NCBI GenBank assembly: GCA_003233535.1 | Contig: QIMA01000430.1 | Coordinates: 1-6,712 of the forward strand | Direction: 5' to 3' | DNA length: 6,712 nt | Origin: Rhodanobacteraceae bacterium | GTDB lineage: Bacteria; Pseudomonadota; Gammaproteobacteria; Xanthomonadales; SZUA-5 | Part shown: positions 1 to 5,772 of the stretch, piece after piece | Numbering within the stretch: the first letter of the stretch is position 1 | Layout of the letters: each line of letters opens with the position of its first letter | The notes under the pieces: model-generated | What the model saw: only the letters and a program-made list of their open reading frames with translations | Told to the model about the DNA's origin: nothing | Database searches by the model: none | Position numbers and translations under genes: made by a program

Positions 1-1852
1 AGTAGCCGAACCCGTCGAAGGCCGCACTGTCCATTCCGGTGATCTCTGTGACCTGACCCCAGTTGTTCGTCCCCCCTGCATCGCGCTCGAAGACATAGGC
101 AGAACCGCCGCGAACCGCGAATGTGTTCGAATGCCGTTCACCTACAACAAGTGTGTCCAGGTCCAACGACACGGAAAACCCAAAAAACTCGGACGCGGCC
201 GGAGCAGAGGCGATGATCTTCGCGACCTGGCCCCAGTTGTCAGAGCCGCCTTGGTTGCGTTCAAAAACGTACACGGAGCCGGCAACAGTGGCTACGTGAT
301 CGTCCCGATGAGCGCCTATCGCAATGGTGTCGCCAGAGATCGTCACTGCCGATCCGAAGAAGTCCTTGTCAGCCCCGTCGGATGCGGTGATTTTCGCTAC
401 TTGGCCCCAGTTGTCTGCGCCGCCCACGTCTCGAGAAAAGACGTAAGCCGATCCCGACTGTGGTCCGCGGTCGTCATCGAGGCTAGCCCCAATGACGAGC
501 GTATCGCCGCTGATCGCCGTGGCGTAGCCAAAGTAGTCGTAGGCAGCACTGTCCGATGAGGTGATGTTTGAGATTTCCTCCCACTCGATAAGCTCGAACA
601 CGAGCGCGCTCCCTGAGTCCGTGCCGAGATCATCATCGTTTCGCGCGGCGACAACGACCGTGCTCCCAGAAACTGAGACGGCGCCTCCGAAAAAATCAAA
701 GGGCGCTGCGCCAGTGCCGATCGTGGTCAAGCGGATCCAGGAACCGCTCGTGGATCGCTCGAATACGAACGCAGCGCCAGGGTTTGACGGATTCCCAACG
801 GATGCAATGTCGCCATCCATGGAGCAACTAAGACCGAATCCAGTTGAGGACCCCACGTAGCCTTGGAGCTTGGCCCCCTGGCCCCAGTTGCTTGCTCCGC
901 CTTCGTTGCGTTCGAAGACGTAGGCTGCGCCGGCATTGTCGAAAGACGGAAGATCGTGCCCGGGCGCACAGGCGATTACCGCGTCACCGCTGATGGATAC
1001 GCTACGACCGAAACTGTCGTTCGCGTTGGTATCGGAGCCTGCCATGCGGGCCACCTCTCCCCAGGTATCTATGCCGCCGGCATTCCGATCGAAGACATAG
1101 GCGGCACCACCATTCGGTCCCGGGACATAAACTCCAGGGGCCCCAACGACGAGCGAGTCACCTTGCACAGAAATCGAGGTCCCGAACTGATCCTCAGAAT
1201 TGGTTTCACTCGCGACAAACGCTGTGCGCTCTCCCCAGTTGCCGAGTCCGCCGAAGTCGCGTTCAAACACGTAAGCGCGGCCGGCTACTGACCCTGCAAC
1301 ATCATTTCCCGGCGCGCCGACAACGAGTGTGTCTCCATCAATGCCCACGGCATGCCCAAAGGTGTCGTTCAATGCGGGGATTCCCGCGATCACCTTGCGA
1401 ACCTGGCCCCAGTTGTCGGGACCGCCATGATTACGCTCAAAAATATAAACCGCTCCAACGCTAACGCCGGCATTCTCGCCATAGATGGCGCCAACGGCGG
1501 CGGTGTCGCCGTCGATGTCGACGGTCCATCCGAACCGATCATTCGAGCTCGCATCCGAGGCCACAAGCTTGGCGACCTCGCCCCAGTTGGCGGAGCCACC
1601 TTCGGCCCTAAAGAAGATGTAGGCCGCGCCTGCATCGGAACCGCTGGCATCCTCTGACGGGGCGCCAACGATCATCAAATCGCCATCAGTGGCCACCGAC
1701 CAACCGAACTGGTCGCCGGCGGAACCATCAGACGCGGTGCGCTTCTGAATTTCCGCGAAACCACCGCCGATTGCTTCGCTCGGGACATTGGCGATGACAA
1801 CCGCAAGTACCAATAGGAATATATGTCGTGTTTGAAAGAATTCTCTTAACAT
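1..1852 (-). CDS. Exported FG-GAP repeat (integrin-alpha-like beta-propeller) protein, C-terminus off the left edge
   Basis: No stop occurs in this frame from the ATG at 1852-1850 to the window edge, giving 617 codons without a C-terminus. Residues 1-27 look like a Sec signal peptide: basic N-region with R3, R9 and H10, hydrophobic IFLLVLAVVIANV at 11-23, and likely cleavage after S-E-A27. From residue 49 the protein is a string of FG-GAP-type repeats of the form FGxSVSxxGDxxxVGAP, then GAAYVFER, then GGxxNWGQVAK. FG dipeptides are at 49, 107, 165, 223, 281, 339, 388, 441, 499, 557 and 615. FG-GAP repeats fold as blades of extracellular beta-propellers in the integrin-alpha family, often binding calcium or partner proteins. 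Here the acidic loops (SLDDD, RNDDD, GAPGND) are weak versions of the calcium motif, so metal binding is uncertain. The start is supported by GGAG five bases before the ATG. Secretion to the periplasm or outside is inferred; the ligand is unknown. Confidence 0.9.
   Translation of the reverse strand, partial: MLREFFQTRHIFLLVLAVVIANVPSEAIGGGFAEIQKRTASDGSAGDQFGWSVATDGDLMIVGAPSEDASGSDAGAAYIFFRAEGGSANWGEVAKLVASDASSNDRFGWTVDIDGDTAAVGAIYGENAGVSVGAVYIFERNHGGPDNWGQVRKVIAGIPALNDTFGHAVGIDGDTLVVGAPGNDVAGSVAGRAYVFERDFGGLGNWGERTAFVASETNSEDQFGTSISVQGDSLVVGAPGVYVPGPNGGAAYVFDRNAGGIDTWGEVARMAGSDTNANDSFGRSVSISGDAVIACAPGHDLPSFDNAGAAYVFERNEGGASNWGQGAKLQGYVGSSTGFGLSCSMDGDIASVGNPSNPGAAFVFERSTSGSWIRLTTIGTGAAPFDFFGGAVSVSGSTVVVAARNDDDLGTDSGSALVFELIEWEEISNITSSDSAAYDYFGYATAISGDTLVIGASLDDDRGPQSGSAYVFSRDVGGADNWGQVAKITASDGADKDFFGSAVTISGDTIAIGAHRDDHVATVAGSVYVFERNQGGSDNWGQVAKIIASAPAASEFFGFSVSLDLDTLVVGERHSNTFAVRGGSAYVFERDAGGTNNWGQVTEITGMDSAAFDGFGY
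2..1708 (-). repeat. Tandem 58-codon (174 bp) FG-GAP repeat units
   Basis: The coding sequence consists of ten complete units plus the first residues of an eleventh. FG-to-FG spacing is 58, 58, 58, 58, 58, 49, 53, 58, 58 and 58 residues. The most conserved DNA is the plus-strand string ccccagttg, antisense to the codons for NWG, which recurs about every 174 bp. Units 6 and 7 (residues 339-387 and 388-440) are shortened and lack the GGxxNWGQ segment. Sequences differ between units, so this is an old tandem duplication rather than recent identical copies. Confidence 0.85.
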
Positions 1853-1863
1853 TTCGACTCCGC
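1853..1863 (-). promoter_or_regulatory. Ribosome binding site of the FG-GAP gene
   Basis: On the minus strand the bases before the ATG at 1852 read GCGGAGTCGAA. The GGAG core sits five bases from the start codon, good Shine-Dalgarno placement. An in-frame stop lies about 40 bases further upstream (1889-1891), and no better start is found between it and this ATG. Confidence 0.6.
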
Positions 1864-2205
1864 GAGGATCCGCCCAGTGCGGAACTATTCATTGAGCAAG
1901 TGCGGTCAGAGCGAGAGTCCTCTCACCTGACCATCCTGCGCATCGATTCGTCTCGGAGGAGCCTATTTGCCTGATCACTGAGCTAGCAGCATTCAGGTGA
2001 AGTGCGGCGGCGAGAAAGAATCCAGACAGGCTGATTTCAGAAAACCAAGGTGCTTCGGCGCGGCGCTCGTGAGATCACGGTCTTCGAGGCCCATGATTCA
2101 GCGCGATAGACACACAACGCACTGCTTTCTGCGATGAGATTCGGCCAATCCCCCACGGCCGCCCGTCCAGCGTTCGCCGGATGGGATGACCGCGATCTGG
2201 GCGGA
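1853..2205. other. Intergenic stretch without a convincing gene
   Basis: These 353 bases separate the start of the FG-GAP gene from the 3' end of the transposase remnant. No open frame here has both a plausible ribosome binding site and recognisable protein sequence. The promoter of the FG-GAP gene should lie in the part near 1853-1960, read leftward, but I see no convincing -35/-10 pair. An imperfect inverted repeat at 1905-1931 (GTCAG and GAGAG paired with CTCTC and CTGAC) would lie in the 5' leader of that gene. A second weak pairing, CCCGTCC at 2162-2168 with GGATGGG at 2179-2185, lies just past the end of the transposase remnant and could be a relic of its terminator. No tRNA or other RNA gene is visible. 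Confidence 0.5.
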
Positions 2206-2767
2206 CTAGCCCAGGCGGTCTAGTGCCTCAGCACCGACGATGCCGCGCACCCATTTCTGCCCAAGTCGCACAGCCAATCGTGCGAGCGAGTCGGCGCCAA
2301 TAGCGGCTTTCGATGCCGCGCACTTGGATCAACCATTGCGCTTCGCTCAGGCGGATTTGCTTGAGCACGATGGGTGTGGCTGCCTGGAGGCGCCCGCGCT
2401 TTCCCGGATGCAGTTGCCGGCCGGTTAGGTCAACTAGTTCCAGGTAGGCCACTTCGCTCATGTCCAACCTTCACCCTGTAAGGCCGGCGACCGGTGCGAG
2501 TGTGTCGATGGTTAGAACCAAGTGCATGTGATTACTCATCACCGCGAAGCTGTGAACGGAAACGGCAAAGATATTGGCCAACTCCACGACCCGGTGTTCA
2601 ATCTAACGCCGCCGATGCTCGAAGTTCTTTCCCGTTGCTCGATCCCTACCGCACAGGAACATCTGCTGCACGCAGCGCACGGTGCAGTGGAAGTGGCCGA
2701 GTTGGCGGGGCTTGGAATATGCAGGGCTGGAGGATTTGCGATCGGGCGGTTGCCATAGGGTCAGCAT
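2206..2767 (-). pseudogene. Decayed IS200-like / RAYT (REP-associated Y1) transposase
   Basis: Three blocks of a Y1-type transposase of the RAYT group can be read on the minus strand. The N-terminal block has FHCTVRCVQQMFLCG, then TGKNFEHRR, then VELANIFAVSVHSFAVMSNH followed by MHLVL; the two histidines of NHMH are the metal-binding HUH motif of this nuclease family. The C-terminal block has MSEVAYLELVDLTGRQLHP and KRG. The extreme tail, LARLAVRLGQKWVRGIVG, is in a different frame and ends at the TAG at 2208-2206. Lesions are an in-frame TAG at 2605-2603, where relatives carry Trp after EHRR, a TGA at 2473-2471, and a frameshift near 2315. The middle of the protein, including the Tyr-bearing LNPVRA region expected in this family, is missing between about 2471 and 2510. 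The remnant covers about 187 codons where intact relatives have roughly 300. It cannot encode an active transposase. The ATG at 2767 is only a plausible original start. Confidence 0.85.
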
Positions 2768-2781
2768 GCCACCGTTCGCCG

Positions 2782-2835
2782 TGTCGTTTTGTAGGAATAG
2801 TCCGCCGTCTGCCGTAGGAAAATTCCTACACGACA
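2782..2835. repeat. Interrupted inverted repeat with GTAGGAA/TTCCTAC arms, REP-like
   Basis: The left arm has TGTCG (2782-2786), four T, then GTAGGAA (2791-2797). The right arm has TTCCTAC (2823-2829), A, then CGACA (2831-2835). A third copy, GTAGGAA at 2814-2820, pairs with the same right arm to make a compact hairpin, so two foldings compete. GTAG at the foot of a hairpin is the hallmark of REP elements handled by RAYT enzymes, and the element sits just upstream of the RAYT remnant. Its assignment as a REP is an inference from motif and position. Confidence 0.5.
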
Positions 2836-2929
2836 GCGAGCAATATGCCTACATCCTCGGCCGAGATTGACCGCTAGCCTGAAGACAGGAACTGGATCAG
2901 CTCGATTGACCGACTTACCTGAGTCGCTA

Positions 2930-2960
2930 GTTGACGCTGGTTGTTCTCCTCCCCGTCAAC
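2930..2960. promoter_or_regulatory. Inverted repeat just upstream of comM
   Basis: GTTGACG (2930-2936) and CGTCAAC (2954-2960) form a perfect 7-bp inverted repeat with a 17-base spacer. It ends 18 bases before the comM ATG and abuts the purine-rich stretch GAAAGG. It could be an operator or a leader hairpin affecting comM expression. A direct repeat GATTGACCG lies further upstream at 2865-2873 and 2904-2912. No reliable -10 box could be assigned. Confidence 0.3.
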
Positions 2961-2978
2961 GAAAGGCAAAGCAATCCA

Positions 2979-4475
2979 ATGAATCTAGCCGTGGTCCAAA
3001 CCCGGGCCGCTGAAGGCGTGGATGCGCCTGAAGTGGCGGTGGAAGTGCATCTCAACAGCTCCGGCCTAGCCAGTTTCTCGATCGTTGGTCTGCCTGAAGC
3101 TGAAGTGCGGGAGAGTCGGGATCGGGTGCGCGCTGCATTGGCGGCGAGCAACTTTGAGTTTCCTTTTGGCCGGCTCACGGTGAACTTGGCGCCAGCGGAC
3201 TTGCCCAAGCAGGGCGGCCGTTTTGATTTGGCGATTGCGCTGGGAATCTTAGCGGCGTCGTCGCAACTGTCCGGCGATGCGCTGGAAGGCTGGGAATTCT
3301 ATGGCGAGCTCAGTCTGACCGGCGCGCTGCGCGGCGTGCGCGGCTTGCTGCCGGCGGTGCTGCAGGCCAGCCGCATTGAGCGCGGAGTGATCGTCGCGGC
3401 ACAGAACGCCGACGAGGCGGGGCTGGTCAGCGCCGCCCGAGCGCAATCGGCGCGGAGTCTGTTGGAGGTGGTGAGCTTTCTTAAAGGCGAGAGCCAATTG
3501 CCGCGCTGCGAGGCGCCGGAGCAGCTTGGCCTGGAGACTGCTGCGGACCTGCTCGACGTGCGCGGTCAGCCACAGGCGCGACGCGTTCTGGAGGTTTGCG
3601 CGGCCGGCGGTCATCATTTGCTGATGGTCGGCCCGCCCGGCTCGGGCAAGACGCTGCTGGCTTCGCGGCTTCCGGGTTTGTTGCCGCAGATGAACGAAGA
3701 CGAAGCCTTGGAGGCTGCCGCCGTGGCTTCAGTGGCCGGCTACGCTTTCGATCCAAGCCGTTTCAATTTGCGTCCTTTTCGAGCACCGCATCACACCGCA
3801 TCGGCGGTTGCGCTGGTCGGAGGGGGCAGTCAGCCGCGTCCAGGTGAGATCTCCTTGGCGCACAAGGGCGTGCTGTTCTTGGATGAGCTAACCGAGTGGA
3901 GCCGCTGCACGCTGGAAGTGCTGCGCGAGCCGCTGGAGTCGGGTCGGGTCAGCATCTGCCGCGCGGCCAGACAGGCCGAATTTCCGGCTGAGTTCCAGCT
4001 GATTGCGGCGATGAATCCCTGCCCCTGCGGCTGGCTGGATGATCCCAGCGGCCGCTGTCACTGCGGTCCGGATATCGTGCGCCGTTATCAAGCGCGTATC
4101 TCTGGGCCGCTGTTAGACCGAGTCGATCTGCACTTACGGGTGCCGCGTCCGGCCGTCAGCGCAACCGATCCCAGCGCGCCAGCAGATGGAGAATCCAGCC
4201 CTGTGGTGGCTGCGCGGGTGGCGGTCGCCCGACTACGTCAGCTTGAGCGGCAAGGCTGCATCAACGCGCGCCTGTCGGCCAAACAGTTGGGTGCAGTCGC
4301 CAAGCTCGGCACAGCTGAGCGAGTGCTGATCGAGCGAGCAATCGAGAAGCTCGCGCTATCGGCACGGGCTCATCACCGCATTCTGCGCGTGGCCCGAACG
4401 TTGGCCGACTTGAGCCACAGCGCGCGCATCAATCGAGAGCATCTGGCCGAAGCGATTGGCTATCGCGCACGCTGA
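2979..4475 (+). CDS. comM: ComM / YifB family Mg-chelatase-like AAA+ ATPase
   Basis: The 498-aa product is close to the usual length of about 500 residues. ComM is a cytoplasmic hexameric ATPase; in Vibrio cholerae it acts as a branch-migration helicase that extends recombination of DNA taken up by natural transformation. The N-terminal domain (1 to about 165) is the Lon-protease-like ChlI domain, with VGLPE (36-40) and NLAPADLPKQGG (69-80). The AAA+ core has Walker A GPPGSGKT (218-225), FRAPHHTAS (267-275), Walker B VLFLDE (298-303) and LREPLESGR (315-323). It also has MNPCPCG with C348/C350 and a CHC pair C360/C362, and ISGPLLDRVDLH (374-385), which carries the sensor/arginine region. The C-terminal Mg_chelatase_C helical domain spans about 415-498 and includes SARAHHRILRVARTLADL. 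The ATG at 2979 is preferred because MNLAVVQTRA matches the family N-terminus; an upstream TTG at 2931 would add 16 unconserved residues. GAAAGG lies 12 bases upstream, a somewhat long spacing. Confidence 0.93.
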   Translation: MNLAVVQTRAAEGVDAPEVAVEVHLNSSGLASFSIVGLPEAEVRESRDRVRAALAASNFEFPFGRLTVNLAPADLPKQGGRFDLAIALGILAASSQLSGDALEGWEFYGELSLTGALRGVRGLLPAVLQASRIERGVIVAAQNADEAGLVSAARAQSARSLLEVVSFLKGESQLPRCEAPEQLGLETAADLLDVRGQPQARRVLEVCAAGGHHLLMVGPPGSGKTLLASRLPGLLPQMNEDEALEAAAVASVAGYAFDPSRFNLRPFRAPHHTASAVALVGGGSQPRPGEISLAHKGVLFLDELTEWSRCTLEVLREPLESGRVSICRAARQAEFPAEFQLIAAMNPCPCGWLDDPSGRCHCGPDIVRRYQARISGPLLDRVDLHLRVPRPAVSATDPSAPADGESSPVVAARVAVARLRQLERQGCINARLSAKQLGAVAKLGTAERVLIERAIEKLALSARAHHRILRVARTLADLSHSARINREHLAEAIGYRAR

Positions 4476-4523
4476 GCCGTCGCCTGCACGCCACTGTGCC
4501 GGCCGAAGGCGGTACACTGACGA

Positions 4524-4537
4524 GTCTCTTTAGAGAC
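4524..4537. promoter_or_regulatory. Perfect palindrome in the gmk leader
   Basis: GTCTCT (4524-4529) and AGAGAC (4532-4537) form a perfect inverted repeat around TT. A -10-like TACACT lies at 4513-4518, but no matching -35 box is evident. If that box were used, transcription would begin close to the palindrome, which could then be an operator or a 5'-end hairpin. It lies between the comM stop and the preferred gmk start. Confidence 0.3.
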
Positions 4538-4553
4538 AGACGGATTCGCACCA

Positions 4554-4595
4554 ATGACCCCAGCCCCACTCGCCTCGCGCGAGCAGCTGATTTGA
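4554..4595 (+). CDS. Possible 13-codon leader ORF overlapping the gmk start
   Basis: An ATG at 4554 opens a short frame encoding MTPAPLASREQLI and ending at TGA 4593-4595. The stop overlaps the TTG proposed as the gmk start (TTGA, 4592-4595), the geometry of translational coupling. Alternatively this is the true gmk N-terminus split by an error or slippage: one extra T in the TTT at 4591-4593 would fuse it in frame to gmk, giving about 222 residues with an ATG start. The evidence is positional only; I recognise no function for the peptide. Confidence 0.25.
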   Translation: MTPAPLASREQLI

Positions 4596-5218
4596 GCGCG
4601 CCCCAGCGCGGCTGTTTGGTGGTGGTCGCCGCGCCTTCGGGCGCCGGCAAGACTTCGCTGGTCCGTGCGCTGGCCGAAACCGATACGCTGGTGCGCCTGT
4701 CGGTGTCATACACCACTCGCGAGCCGCGCCCTGGCGAAAGCGAGGGCGAGCACTACCACTTTATTTCCACGACCGAATTCGAAGCGCTGATCGATCAGGA
4801 CGCGATGGTCGAGCATGCGCTGGTGCACGGCAACTACTACGGCACCGGCCGCGCCAAGGTCGAAGAAGCGCTTGAGCAGGGGTTCGACGTCATTTTGGAG
4901 ATCGATTGGCAGGGCGCGCGCCAGGTGCGCAAGCTGTGGCCAGACGCGATGTCGATATTTGTCCTGCCGCCATCCAAACAGGCGCTGCTGCAGCGGCTCA
5001 CTCATCGCGGCCAAGACAGTGAAGAGGTAATCGCCCGTCGGTTAGCCAACGCCAAGGCCGAAATCGAGCACTACAACGAGTTCGACTATCTGCTGATCAA
5101 CGACGACTTCGCTCACTCACTTGCCGACCTGACCGCAATCTTGCGCGCTCACCGGCAGCTGTGCAGTCGGCAGTCGATGGCGCATGCCGGACTGATTGAG
5201 GTGTTGCTGCGGGAGTAA
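4592..5218 (+). CDS. gmk: Guanylate kinase
   Basis: Guanylate kinase transfers phosphate from ATP to GMP, making GDP in the cytoplasm for GTP, dGTP and ppGpp synthesis. From TTG 4592 the protein has 208 residues, matching the usual 205-210. The P-loop is APSGAGKT (14-21). The GMP-binding segment has SVSYTTREPRPGE (37-49) with R43 and R46, followed by GEHYHF (52-57) and HALVHGNYYGT (75-85). The conserved ILEIDWQGARQV spans 101-112, and the lid/adenine region SIFVLPPS and RGQDSEEVIARR spans 121-150. LLINDDF (167-173) is typical of the C-terminal third. The start is uncertain. The frame stays open to a GTG at 4496, which would add 32 residues not typical of the family, and the TTG has only a weak purine stretch (GAGCAG) upstream. 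It follows comM on the same strand, so read-through from comM is possible. Confidence 0.95.
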   Translation: MSAPQRGCLVVVAAPSGAGKTSLVRALAETDTLVRLSVSYTTREPRPGESEGEHYHFISTTEFEALIDQDAMVEHALVHGNYYGTGRAKVEEALEQGFDVILEIDWQGARQVRKLWPDAMSIFVLPPSKQALLQRLTHRGQDSEEVIARRLANAKAEIEHYNEFDYLLINDDFAHSLADLTAILRAHRQLCSRQSMAHAGLIEVLLRE

Positions 5219-5303
5219 CTTGCTGGGTGGCAGGGTCTGGGGCGAGTGAATCACGCCAAGTGGGGGGATTGCTCCATTCTCTGCTCTAGAAGGGAACGTC
5301 AAG

Positions 5304-5321
5304 GCGGCGCTAGTGCGCCGC
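5304..5321. terminator. GC-rich hairpin, possible gmk terminator or second half of a REP doublet
   Basis: GCGGCGC (5304-5310), loop TAGT, then GCGCCGC (5315-5321) form a perfect 7-bp stem of nearly pure GC. It lies about 85 bases past the gmk stop and three bases from the REP-like hairpin. No run of T follows on either strand, so intrinsic termination is not assured, and it may simply be part of a paired REP element. Confidence 0.4.
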
Positions 5322-5324
5322 ATC

Positions 5325-5344
5325 GCGAGCAAGCTCGCTCCTAC
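5325..5344 (-). repeat. REP element with GTAG foot
   Basis: On the minus strand the sequence begins GTAGGAGCGAGCTTGCTCGC: GTAG at 5344-5341 followed by the hairpin GCGAGC/GCTCGC (5325-5338). This closely resembles the well-known pseudomonad and related gammaproteobacterial REP consensus GTAGGAGCGAGCTTGCTCGC. REPs are dispersed by RAYT transposases and usually lie between genes, where they affect mRNA ends or supercoiling. It differs in sequence from the GTAGGAA repeat near 2800. Confidence 0.75.
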
Positions 5345-5519
5345 CTAGAAGCAGAACGCGAAGGTCCGCCAAACACCTCAACGGACCCGCTGACCGATGG
5401 CTCAAAAGGGCTTCGTACCGAACCTCGCTTAAGTTCCATACAGTGCAGAACACTACACTAGTGCCCGATTTTCGCCTCAACTTCGCCCGCTTCTCGGCAG
5501 CAGCGGGTGCTTAGCTGTA

Positions 5520-5544
5520 GATGACACCAACCACGGGAGTCATC
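5520..5544 (+). promoter_or_regulatory. Ribosome binding site within an inverted repeat, upstream of the small ORF
   Basis: GATGAC (5520-5525) and GTCATC (5539-5544) can pair, placing most of the Shine-Dalgarno-like GGGAG (5535-5539) in the loop. GGGAG is nine bases before the ATG at 5549. The pairing could modulate translation, though a 6-bp stem with a 13-base loop is weak. The SD itself is the main support that the ORF is translated. Confidence 0.35.
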
Positions 5545-5548
5545 GTCC

Positions 5549-5725
5549 ATGCGTCAGTTCGTACCGATTACCGACGAAGAGTTTGAGCAGTTGTTAAGCC
5601 GGGGTCAGATGGATTTGATCAAGCCGTACCAGCCGAGCGTGATTAGCTGCCATCGTGAGTACGAGAAGGCGCCGCCTCTGCCCGATCCCAAGCCCTATGA
5701 ACGATGGTGGTGGAAGGTCGCCTAG
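5549..5725 (+). CDS. Small protein of 58 aa, hypothetical
   Basis: An ATG frame with good codon structure encodes 58 residues beginning MRQFVPITDEEFEQLL and ending in ERWWWKVA. I do not recognise the family. Visible features are an acidic N-terminal segment DEEFEQ (9-14), a single Cys at 34 in SCHREYE, a proline-rich stretch KAPPLPDPKP (41-50) and three consecutive tryptophans near the C-terminus. It has no membrane segment or signal peptide, so a small cytoplasmic protein is likely. Support for its being real is the GGGAG nine bases before the start, the non-repetitive composition, and its position in an otherwise empty gap. It faces the DUF3501 gene and ends 47 bases from that gene's 3' end, so it is not part of that operon. 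Confidence 0.6.
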   Translation: MRQFVPITDEEFEQLLSRGQMDLIKPYQPSVISCHREYEKAPPLPDPKPYERWWWKVA

Positions 5726-5772
5726 CAAGTTCGCTTACGTGCAAGCACCACGATGACGCTGGATCGACTAGG

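Larger units (their letters stand above)
5219..5548. other. Intergenic stretch with REP-like hairpins, otherwise empty
   Basis: The 330 bases between gmk and the small ORF hold two adjacent hairpins at 5304-5344, listed separately, and no recognisable gene. rpoZ, which often follows gmk in gammaproteobacteria, is not here. An open frame across 5246-5461 passes through the REP hairpin and looks like spurious translation. Near the right end, CCCGC and GCGGG at about 5487-5507 could pair, and a second inverted repeat encloses the ribosome binding site of the downstream ORF. No tRNA is visible. Confidence 0.5.

Noticed and set aside
131..1657. Plus-strand open frames at 131-559, 863-1291 and 1352-1657 sharing LAPVV-like motifs
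   Set aside because: They are antisense shadows of the FG-GAP repeats on the minus strand; the shared motif is the complement of the repeated NWGQ codons, and none has family resemblance or a good start.
1..1708. CRISPR-like regular spacing of ccccagttg
   Set aside because: The 174-bp period is the protein repeat length inside an open frame, and the units are diverged and coding, with no short identical repeats.
1992..2094. Short minus-strand frame of 33 codons beginning MGLEDRDLTS
   Set aside because: No ribosome binding site, no recognised family, and too short to stand alone in a low-information intergenic region.
2494..2817. Plus-strand open frames at 2494-2817 and 2522-2758
   Set aside because: They lie antisense to clearly recognisable transposase sequence and encode no known protein.
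2865..2960. TTGACC/TTGACG strings as -35 boxes for comM
   Set aside because: None is followed at 16-18 bases by a reasonable -10 sequence, so no promoter is called.
3249..4091. Minus-strand frames within comM (3249-3617, 3481-3756, 3888-4091)
   Set aside because: High-GC shadow frames over a complete, well-conserved plus-strand gene.
5246..5461. 71-aa plus-strand frame downstream of gmk
   Set aside because: It reads straight through the REP and second hairpin, giving the HREQARSYLE-type sequence typical of spurious REP translation.
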